A stretch of 64,000 nucleotides of DNA, from the NCBI RefSeq assembly GCF_014203425.1, contig NZ_JACHJC010000001.1:2170001-2234000 (forward strand), read 5' to 3'. The notes beneath the pieces are model-generated. The model did not search any database. It saw only the letters and a list, made by a program, of their open reading frames with translations, and had not been told where the DNA came from. Of this stretch, positions 57,995 through 64,000 are shown in pieces. Position 1 is the first letter of the stretch; each line of letters opens with the position of its first letter. The DNA is from Micromonospora echinospora (lineage in GTDB: Bacteria > Actinomycetota > Actinomycetes > Mycobacteriales > Micromonosporaceae). A program made the position numbers and the translations under genes.

Positions 57995-59350
57995 GTGTTG
58001 ATCCTCGTCGGTCTCCTTCTCATCACCGTGCTCACCGTCGCCACCGGTTACTTCGTGGCCCAGGAGTTCGGTTACGTCGCCGTGGACCGGGGCAAGCTCA
58101 AGCAGCTCGCCGACGGTGGCGATCGTGCCGCGTCCCGGGCCCTGGAGGTCACCGCGCGGCTCTCGTTCATGCTGTCCGGCGCCCAGCTGGGCATCACCGT
58201 TACCGCTCTGCTCGTCGGCTACGTCGCCGAGCCGTTCCTGGGCGCCGGGCTGGCCGACCTGCTCGGCCTCACCGGGATCTCCAGCACGGTGGCGTTGCCG
58301 CTGTCGGTGGCGCTGGCCCTGGTCATCGCCACAGTGGTGCAGATGGTCCTGGGTGAGCTGGCCCCGAAGAACCTGGCCATCGCGCGGGCCGAGTCGCTGG
58401 CCCGCGCGTTGTCCCGGTCCACCCTGATGTACCTGAAGATCGCCGGCCCGCTGATCACGCTCTTCGACCGGGCCGCGGTACGGCTGCTCCGCCGCATCGG
58501 CATCGAGCCGATCGAGGAGCTGCCCAGCGGCGCCACCCCGAAGGACCTGGAACAGATCATCGCCGAGTCCCGGGAGGAGGGGCACCTCGACGCCGAGATG
58601 TCCGACCTGCTGGACCGGGGCCTGGATTTCCGGGAGCTGACCGCCGGCGAGGCGATGGTGCCCCGCGTCGACGTGCACACCGTCCGGGCCGACGAGCCGG
58701 TCAGCCGGATCGTCGAGCTGCTGGACACCGGCCACTCCCGGTTCCCGGTGAGCGGCGCCGAGGGCGTCGACGACCTGATCGGCGTGGTCGGCATCGCCGA
58801 CGTGCTCGGGGTGCCCCCGGCGGAACGCGCGACCACCCGGGTCGAGGCGGTGGCCGTACCCCCGTTGCTGGTGCCCGAGACGCTGCCGCTGCCGACGGTG
58901 CTCGACCGGCTGCGGTCCGGACACCGGCAGCTCGCCTGCGTGGTTGACGAGTACGGCGGCTTCGCCGGCGTGATCACGCTGGAGGACCTGGCCGAGGAGC
59001 TGGTCGGGCCGATCCGCGACGAGGACGACCCGCCGGACCGGGCCGCGGCACGGCAGGAGGACGGCTCCTGGGTCGTCCCGGCGCGCTGGCGCATCGACGA
59101 GGTCGCCGACAGCACCGGCATCGAGCTGCCCGAGGCCCCCGAGTACGACACGCTCTCCGGTCTGGTGATGCGGGAGCTGGGCCGGGTGCCCGAGGTCGGT
59201 GACCGGCTGGAGATCCCGGTCGCCACCGACGGTGACGAGCCGGCGTCCGGCCCTCGGGTGCTGGTCGAGGTGCTCGCAGTGGACCGGCACGTGGCCGACT
59301 CGGTGCGGCTGCGGTCCACCGCCGGCGTCTCCGGGGAGGGTGCGGCATGA
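57995..59350 (+). CDS. DUF21/CBS/CorC-type membrane protein (hemolysin C / Mg2+ transport family)
   Basis: A 451-residue CNNM/CorC-like protein: DUF21 membrane domain (about 1-190) with 'VQMVLGELAPKNLAIARAE', a CBS pair (about 205-330, 'RVDVHTVRADEPVSRIVELL' and 'GGFAGVITLEDLAEELVGPI'), and a C-terminal CorC_HlyC domain. Family members move or sense Mg2+ and other divalent ions; many are mislabelled hemolysins. The stop overlaps the next gene, a shorter paralogue, as ATGA, so the two may form a heteromer. Confidence 0.92.
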   Translation: MLILVGLLLITVLTVATGYFVAQEFGYVAVDRGKLKQLADGGDRAASRALEVTARLSFMLSGAQLGITVTALLVGYVAEPFLGAGLADLLGLTGISSTVALPLSVALALVIATVVQMVLGELAPKNLAIARAESLARALSRSTLMYLKIAGPLITLFDRAAVRLLRRIGIEPIEELPSGATPKDLEQIIAESREEGHLDAEMSDLLDRGLDFRELTAGEAMVPRVDVHTVRADEPVSRIVELLDTGHSRFPVSGAEGVDDLIGVVGIADVLGVPPAERATTRVEAVAVPPLLVPETLPLPTVLDRLRSGHRQLACVVDEYGGFAGVITLEDLAEELVGPIRDEDDPPDRAAARQEDGSWVVPARWRIDEVADSTGIELPEAPEYDTLSGLVMRELGRVPEVGDRLEIPVATDGDEPASGPRVLVEVLAVDRHVADSVRLRSTAGVSGEGAA

Positions 59351-60411
59351 CCCCCGGATTCGCGTTGTTCTTCTCCGTGGTGCTGCTGGCGCTCAACGGG
59401 TTCTTCGTGGCCGCCGAGTTCGCGCTCGTGGCGTCCAAGCGGTACCGGCTGGAACAGGCGGCCGCCGGTGGCGGCCGGGCTGCTCGCGCGGCGCTCGACG
59501 GCGTCCGCGAGCTGAGTCTGATGCTGGCCGGCGCGCAGCTCGGCATCACGCTGTGCACGCTGGGTCTGGGCGCGCTGGCGGAGCCGGCCATCGAGCGGCT
59601 GATCAGCCCGCTGCTGCACGCGGTCGGCCTGCCCGCCGCGGCCAGCCACGTGGTCGCGCTGGTGTTCGCGCTGTCCCTGGTGACGTTCCTGCACCTGGTG
59701 GTCGGCGAGATGGCCCCGAAGTCCTGGGCGATCACCGACGCCGAGCGTTCAGCGACGCTGCTGGCGCTGCCGTTCCGGGCCTTCGCCCGGATCGTCCGGC
59801 CGGTGCTCTCCGTGCTCAACGGGCTCGCTAACGCGATGTTACGGCTGGTCGGCGTGCAGCAGCAGGACCAGCTGGCCCAGGTGCACGGCCCGGACGAGCT
59901 GCGCATCCTGCTGGAGCAGTCCCGGGAGCACGGGCTGCTCGGCGCCGAGCAGCACCAGCTGCTCAGCAGCATGCTGGAGCTTCAGGGCACCACAGTGGCG
60001 CAGGTGATGGAGCCGTTCGACCAGATCGTCACGGTACGCCGGGACGAGACCGCCGAGCGGATCGAGCACGTCTCCCGCGACAGCGGCCGGTCCCGGCTGG
60101 CCGTGGTCGACACCGGCGGCGAGGTGTGCGGCCTGGTCCACGTACGCGAGGCGGTGCGCGCCGTCACCACCGGCCGCCCGGCGACCGCGGAGGAGTTGAT
60201 GACCAACGCCTTCACGCTGCCGGCCGAGGCGTCGGTGACCGAGGCGGTGGCTGCGATGCGGGCCCAGCAGGCGCAGCTCGCGCTGGTGAGCAACGGCGGC
60301 GGGCCGACCCGCCCGATCGGGTTCGTCGCGCTGGAGGACCTGCTGGAGGAGGTCATCGGCGAGTTCGACGACGAGACCGACACGGTGCCGCGAGGCCGCC
60401 GGATGCGCTGA
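59347..60411 (+). CDS. DUF21/CBS membrane protein, paralogue lacking CorC domain
   Basis: A 354-residue protein with the same DUF21 domain ('LVVGEMAPKSWAITDAERSA') and a CBS pair (about 205-345, ending 'GFVALEDLLEEVIGEFDDE') but without the C-terminal CorC_HlyC domain. Start ATG overlaps the upstream gene by four bases. The pair of one long and one short member is common in Actinobacteria and suggests an obligate hetero-oligomer. Confidence 0.92.
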   Translation: MTPGFALFFSVVLLALNGFFVAAEFALVASKRYRLEQAAAGGGRAARAALDGVRELSLMLAGAQLGITLCTLGLGALAEPAIERLISPLLHAVGLPAAASHVVALVFALSLVTFLHLVVGEMAPKSWAITDAERSATLLALPFRAFARIVRPVLSVLNGLANAMLRLVGVQQQDQLAQVHGPDELRILLEQSREHGLLGAEQHQLLSSMLELQGTTVAQVMEPFDQIVTVRRDETAERIEHVSRDSGRSRLAVVDTGGEVCGLVHVREAVRAVTTGRPATAEELMTNAFTLPAEASVTEAVAAMRAQQAQLALVSNGGGPTRPIGFVALEDLLEEVIGEFDDETDTVPRGRRMR

Positions 60412-60513
60412 ACGTCGTGATCAGTGCCGGCCCGGCGAGGTGGTGTCCCCATCTCGCCGGGCCGGCTGCCGTTTCGCGGCGCATGGCCCGGCGGGCAGCG
60501 GGAATGCCCCGGC

Positions 60514-61443
60514 ATGCGGTTGACCGGGGTGTCGCGGGACTCCGCCTGGACCGGGCTCTCCGTGAGCACCGCCCTGCCCAATCCGAGCACCCGGCCGGGT
60601 CTGCGCCTGCCGGGCCGGGTGACGCTCACCGCCGGTGGCTCGGACGTCCCGGTCCGGCACATCCGGCTCGGGCTGGTCACGCAGGTCGAACCGGAGGACC
60701 CGGAGTCGCCGCGCCGGCTGGTGCAGTACCACCAGTGGCCGATCGCGGGGCGGTTCGTGGTGCCGGCCGGGCGGCGGCGGGCGGTCGACTTCGCCGTGCC
60801 GCTGCCGTGGGAGGCGCCGGTGACCACGTACGGCGGCGTGCCGTTGCTGACCCTGCGGACCGGGCTGCGTACCGAGGTGTCGGTGGACCCGGACGTCGAC
60901 CAGGGCGCGATGGTGCCGGTCCTGATCCACCCGCTGCCCACACAGCAGCACCTCCTCGCCGCGCTGGACACCCTGGGCTTCGCGATCCGGCAGGCGGGGC
61001 TGCGGCAGGGCCGCCTGCCGGGGGTGGAGCAGACGCTTCCGTTCCAGCAGTGGTTCGGGTTCTGGGCCGCGCCGCTCTACGCCGGCCCGCTGACCGAGCT
61101 GGAAGTGATCATGCTGACCAACTCGGCCGGCATGGAGGTGCTGTTCTGGCTGGACCGGCGGCTGTCCCTGGCCGGGATCACCCACCAGAGCATCAGCCGC
61201 TTCCGGGTCTGGCACGCCGGGGCCGACCAGCGGGACTGGGTGGCCACAGTGGACGGCTGGCTGCGGCACGCCATCGACAGGCACGCGGCCGCGGCGTCGC
61301 ACGCCGACTGGTCGGCCACGATCCGCGAGTCGGCGCACGTCAGCCGTCCTCCCGACCGGCCGGTCGCGCCGGGCTACGGCCTCGGGGGCACGGCCGGTGG
61401 CGCGGGCATCGGCGGCGGTGGCGGGGGCGGCGACGGGACGTGA
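60514..61443 (+). CDS. spo0M: SpoOM (Spo0M) family protein
   Basis: Spo0M is an arrestin-like protein controlling sporulation in Bacillus, also common in Actinobacteria. The 309-residue protein has the family beta-sandwich pattern 'RLPGRVTLTAGGSDVPVRHI' and 'PFQQWFGFWAAPLYAGPLTE' and 'GMEVLFWLDRR'. It ends with a Gly-rich tail. ATG 60514 has GGGAATG upstream but no strong site. Single gene, followed by a direct repeat element. Confidence 0.85.
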   Translation: MRLTGVSRDSAWTGLSVSTALPNPSTRPGLRLPGRVTLTAGGSDVPVRHIRLGLVTQVEPEDPESPRRLVQYHQWPIAGRFVVPAGRRRAVDFAVPLPWEAPVTTYGGVPLLTLRTGLRTEVSVDPDVDQGAMVPVLIHPLPTQQHLLAALDTLGFAIRQAGLRQGRLPGVEQTLPFQQWFGFWAAPLYAGPLTELEVIMLTNSAGMEVLFWLDRRLSLAGITHQSISRFRVWHAGADQRDWVATVDGWLRHAIDRHAAAASHADWSATIRESAHVSRPPDRPVAPGYGLGGTAGGAGIGGGGGGGDGT

Positions 61444-61447
61444 TCTT

Positions 61448-61498
61448 GTTAAGAAGGGGCCCTTCCTCTACCGGAGGCGTTAAGAAGGGGCCCTTCCT
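61448..61498. repeat. Two direct copies of GTTAAGAAGGGGCCCTTCCT
   Basis: The 20-base unit occurs at 61448-61467 and 61479-61498, with a 31-base period, on the same strand. Each contains the 13-bp palindrome GAAGGGGCCCTTC. I recall this motif as a frequent intergenic element of Micromonospora and Salinispora genomes. It lies between convergent genes. Confidence 0.8.
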
Positions 61499-61505
61499 TG
61501 CACCC

Positions 61506-62168
61506 TCAGCCGGCGGCGAGCTTGAGGCTGAAGCCGAGGAACAGCACCGCGACAGCGGTGGTCCCGCTCGCGGCCAGCCGGCGGCGCTGCCGGAACTGGG
61601 CGGCCAGGAACGTGCCGGTGAAGATCAGCGCGGTCAGGTAGAGCGCGCTGGCGACCTGCGCGATCAGCCCGAGCAGCAGGAACGACAGCGCCGGCCACGC
61701 GTACCCGGGGTCGACGAACTGGATGAAGAACGAGACGAAGAACAGGATCGCCTTCGGGTTGAGCAGGCTGATCACCAGCGCCCGCCGGAACGGCTCCTGC
61801 GGCCCGGCCGGCTCGACCTCGTCGATCAGGCGCGGCGTTGCCGGGTCGTTGCGGTCGCGCCAGCGCCGCCACGCGCCGCGCAGCATGGCCAGCCCCAACC
61901 ACCCCAGGTACGCCGCGCCGGCGTACTTGATCACCAGGTAGAGCGGCGGGTACGCCTGGAGCAGCGAGGCCACCCCGGCGGCGGAGAGGACCATCAGCAC
62001 CGCGTCGCCGACGAACACCCCGGACGCGGCCCGGTAACCGGTGGCCACTCCCCGGCGGGCGGCGGTGGCCAGCACGAAGAGCGAGTTCGGGCCGGGCAGC
62101 AGCACGATCGCCACGGTGCCCAGCACGTACGTCCAGATGTCGGTGATCCCCAGCACGCCGGACATCAT
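61506..62168 (-). CDS. LysE/RhtB-family exporter (LeuE-like)
   Basis: Amino acid efflux protein, 220 residues with six hydrophobic segments. Family motif: 'LPGPNSLFVLATAARRGVATGYRAASGV' start region and 'ISLLNPKAILFFVSFF' in the middle. The closest group is the leucine exporter LeuE. ATG 62168 overlaps the stop of the upstream oxidase/acetyltransferase fusion (ATGA), so they form an operon. Confidence 0.9.
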   Translation of the reverse strand: MMSGVLGITDIWTYVLGTVAIVLLPGPNSLFVLATAARRGVATGYRAASGVFVGDAVLMVLSAAGVASLLQAYPPLYLVIKYAGAAYLGWLGLAMLRGAWRRWRDRNDPATPRLIDEVEPAGPQEPFRRALVISLLNPKAILFFVSFFIQFVDPGYAWPALSFLLLGLIAQVASALYLTALIFTGTFLAAQFRQRRRLAASGTTAVAVLFLGFSLKLAAG

Positions 62169-63412
62169 GACGCCACGGAGGCCCCCGGGCGAAGACGTTC
62201 CCGCAGGCTGGCCTGTGCGCTCGGCCACTCCTGCGCGAGCATCGAGTACTGGACGGTGTCCCGCCAGGAGCCGTCGGCGCGCTGCTTGTGCTGCCGCAGC
62301 ACGCCCTCGCGGCTCGCGCCGAGCCGTTCGATGGCCCGCTGGGAGCGCTCGTTGCGGATGTCGGTGTGCCAGACCACGCGCACCGCGTCCAGCTCGTCGA
62401 AGGCCCGGCCCAGCAGGAGCAGCTTCGCCTCGGTGTTGACGCCGGTACGCCACCACGGGCGGCCCAGCCAGGTGTAGCCGATCGCCAGCGACCGGCGGAC
62501 CGGGTCGATCTCGTAGTAGGAGGTCGTGCCGATCACCGCGCCGGTGGTGGCGCAGCGCTGCGCCCAGCACACCTGCTCGCCGCGCTCCTGCGCGTCCAGG
62601 TAGCCGCTGATCACCCGGCGCATCTCGTCGGCGTCGGCGGGCTGCGTACCGCCCAGGTGCCGCCACACCTGCGGGTCGTCGGTGGCGGCGTACAGCTCGT
62701 CGGCGTGGGCGAGGTCGAGCGGCTCCAGCACGACGTGTTCGCCGCGCAGCACCGCCGGCTCGTGCCACGGTGAGCGGGCCGGCCGCAGGTACGCCGGCAC
62801 CGGCGCGCTCACCCCCGGGGCGGGTTCGGGGCGGCCCGGCGTGAGCCGCAGCGGCACCACCCCGGCCCAGTACGGCAGTGCCTCGTCGGCCGGCTCGTCG
62901 GCGACCCCACCGGTGCGCATCCGTACCGACACCTCGCGCAGCGGCAGCGCCAGCACCGCCGTCTCGGCCAGCTCGCGCCGGTTCGGCGGGCGGCTCTCGG
63001 CGGACCGGCCGGCGGCCACCTTCTCCACCAGCGCGGTCAGCACCGCCGCCTTCTCGTCGGCGTCCTCGACCAGCCGGGCGGTGCCGTGCGCCACCACGGA
63101 CCGGTAGTTGGCGCTGTGGTGGAACTGCGAACGGGCGTAGATCAGCCCGTCGAGGTGGGTGACGGCGACGCAGACCGGCAGCCCGGCTTCGCCCCGGGCG
63201 GCGAGCAGCGGCCGGCTGCCGGTGGAGCCGTGCAGGTAGAGCGTGCCGCCGACGCGCACGTGCAGGGTCGGCAGGACGCGCGGCTCGCCGTCCACAGTGA
63301 ACGCCAGCGTGCAGTGGTACGCCTCGTCGAGCAGCGCGTGCGCGGTGGCTGCGTCGTAGTGCATCCGGTCGCGGGCGCGGGTGGCGGTGGTGCGGGGGGT
63401 CGGAGGGTACAT
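62165..63412 (-). CDS. Pyridoxamine-phosphate-oxidase-like / GNAT fusion protein
   Basis: 415 residues with two modules. Residues ~15-200 are a flavin-binding split barrel of the PNPOx-like/NimA group ('FTVDGEPRVLPTLHVRVGG', then 'YARSQFHHSANYRSVV'). After a Pro-rich linker, residues ~240-400 are a RimJ/RimL-type GNAT ('VVLEPLDLAHADELYAATD', 'RNERSQRAIERLGASREGV'). Fusions of these two families are known in Actinobacteria; the substrate is unknown. ATG 63412 follows AGGTGGGATG on the minus strand. It is coupled to a LeuE-like exporter and divergent from a MocR regulator, only 38 bases away. Confidence 0.87.
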   Translation of the reverse strand: MYPPTPRTTATRARDRMHYDAATAHALLDEAYHCTLAFTVDGEPRVLPTLHVRVGGTLYLHGSTGSRPLLAARGEAGLPVCVAVTHLDGLIYARSQFHHSANYRSVVAHGTARLVEDADEKAAVLTALVEKVAAGRSAESRPPNRRELAETAVLALPLREVSVRMRTGGVADEPADEALPYWAGVVPLRLTPGRPEPAPGVSAPVPAYLRPARSPWHEPAVLRGEHVVLEPLDLAHADELYAATDDPQVWRHLGGTQPADADEMRRVISGYLDAQERGEQVCWAQRCATTGAVIGTTSYYEIDPVRRSLAIGYTWLGRPWWRTGVNTEAKLLLLGRAFDELDAVRVVWHTDIRNERSQRAIERLGASREGVLRQHKQRADGSWRDTVQYSMLAQEWPSAQASLRERLRPGASVAS

Positions 63413-63428
63413 GTGACATCCCACCTTT

Positions 63429-63442
63429 GTTCTAGTACAATC
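63429..63442. promoter_or_regulatory. TTGT-N6-ACAA operator-like site and TACAAT -10
   Basis: TTGTTCTAGTACAA spans 63428-63441 (arms TTGT and ACAA). TACAAT at 63436-63441 is a near-consensus -10 for the MocR gene, whose GTG start follows 9 bases later. The site is the only regulatory space between the two divergent genes. Confidence 0.5.
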
Positions 63443-63450
63443 ACCGAACT

Positions 63451-64000
63451 GTGGCAGCACAATATCAGGTCAGCGGATCCACGTCGGCCGCGATTTCGGC
63501 GAGCGTCGAATCGGGCATCCGCAGCGGTGACCTCGCCCCGGGCGACGCCCTGCCCGCCGTCCGGGCGCTCGCCGCCGAACTCGGCGTCAGCCCGGCCACC
63601 GTCGCGAAGGCGTACCAGGAACTGCGGCAACGCGGCCTGGTCGCGACCGCCGGCCGGCACGGCACCCGGGTCCGCCCCCGCCCGCCGGTGGCCGCCCGCC
63701 GCGCCGCGCTGCTGCCCCCGCCGCTGGCCGGCGGCCGCGACGTCTCCGCCGGTCAACCCGACCCCCGGCTGCTGCCCCCGCTCGGGCCGCACCTGGCCGC
63801 GCTCGCCACCGAGATCGGACCCCCCGGCGGGTACGCGACCGACGCGACGCTGCCCGACCTGGCCGCCCTGGCCCGGGAGCGGCTCGCCGCGGACGGCGTG
63901 CCGGACGGCGAGCTCACAGTCACCGGCGGCGCGCTCGACGGCATCGAGCGGCTGCTCGCCGCCCATTTGCGCCCCGGCGACGCGGTGGCGGTGGAGGACC
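63451..64000 (+). CDS. MocR/PdxR-type GntR regulator, 5' part (3' end outside window)
   Basis: The first 183 residues of a GntR-family regulator fused to a PLP aminotransferase-like domain. The winged helix is at about 10-75 ('GDLAPGDALPAVRALAAELG', 'SPATVAKAYQELRQRGLV'), the linker is Pro/Arg-rich, and the aminotransferase-like part begins near 95 ('DPRLLPPLGPHLAAL', 'VTGGALDGIERLLAAHL'). No stop is reached before position 64000. GTG 63451 has TACAAT 9 bases upstream and no ribosome binding site. MocR proteins often control divergent genes of vitamin B6 or amine metabolism; here the neighbour is the PNPOx-like/GNAT fusion. Confidence 0.9.
   Translation, partial: MAAQYQVSGSTSAAISASVESGIRSGDLAPGDALPAVRALAAELGVSPATVAKAYQELRQRGLVATAGRHGTRVRPRPPVAARRAALLPPPLAGGRDVSAGQPDPRLLPPLGPHLAALATEIGPPGGYATDATLPDLAALARERLAADGVPDGELTVTGGALDGIERLLAAHLRPGDAVAVED

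Overview
The window is very GC-rich chromosomal DNA with many GTG starts. Its housekeeping gene order is typical of Actinobacteria: infB, rbfA, a DHH phosphatase, truB, ribF, rpsO, pnp, M16 peptidase, dapB, thyX, dapA, RNase J, ftsK, rimO, pgsA, cinA, clgR, pspA. Composition, this order and the intergenic repeat motif GTTAAGAAGGGGCCCTTC point to Micromonosporaceae, most likely Micromonospora. That assignment rests on gene order and recalled family features, not on a search. I saw no tRNA or rRNA gene, prophage, insertion sequence or CRISPR array.

Layout. 1-4602: translation and ribosome maturation (3' part of infB, a TRM11-like methyltransferase, a DUF503 protein, rbfA, the DHH phosphatase). 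4736-8785: accessory genes (two small membrane proteins, a 32-residue ORF behind a long structured leader, a P-loop kinase-like protein, a MATE exporter, a membrane-anchored protein on the minus strand). 8894-16103: truB-ribF-rpsO-pnp, M16 peptidase and dapB. 16190-21237: acetyltransferases, a GT87-like mannosyltransferase, a YcaQ-type DNA glycosylase and a DUF2752 protein. 21466-24931: thyX, dapA, RNase J. 25106-28882: a secreted S1 protease broken by an in-frame amber codon, then two YbjN-domain genes on the minus strand. 28996-38491: ftsK, a guanidine-III riboswitch with its Gdx-type SMR exporter (minus strand), an ornithine cyclodeaminase-like gene, rimO-pgsA-cinA, and the envelope-stress group clgR-pspA-pspM. 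38567-46048: a CotA-like multicopper oxidase that has lost its copper ligands and carries three FN3 domains, a Nei glycosylase, a secreted SH3 protein, a SAM hydroxide adenosyltransferase split into two overlapping ORFs, and a GNAT. 46102-50877: a large Lhr helicase. 51783-57831: a complete Mrp-type Na+/H+ antiporter operon with A and B fused. 57995-60411: two DUF21/CBS transporters behind a structured leader. 60514-64000: Spo0M, a LeuE-like exporter co-transcribed with a flavin-oxidase/GNAT fusion, and a divergent MocR regulator cut by the window end.

Regulatory architecture. Many genes have a TANNNT -10 hexamer only 6-9 bases before the start codon and no ribosome binding site, which implies leaderless mRNAs. 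Genes inside operons usually overlap by four bases (ATGA or GTGA). Several gene ends carry long perfect hairpins. Four intergenic regions carry inverted repeats, or half of one, whose outer ends are GATC.

The points most worth a second look are the ligand-stripped multicopper oxidase, the split SAM-cleaving enzyme, the amber-interrupted protease, the guanidine riboswitch/exporter unit, the structured leader with its 32-residue ORF, and the intergenic palindrome families. I found no clearly new multi-gene defence or biosynthetic system.
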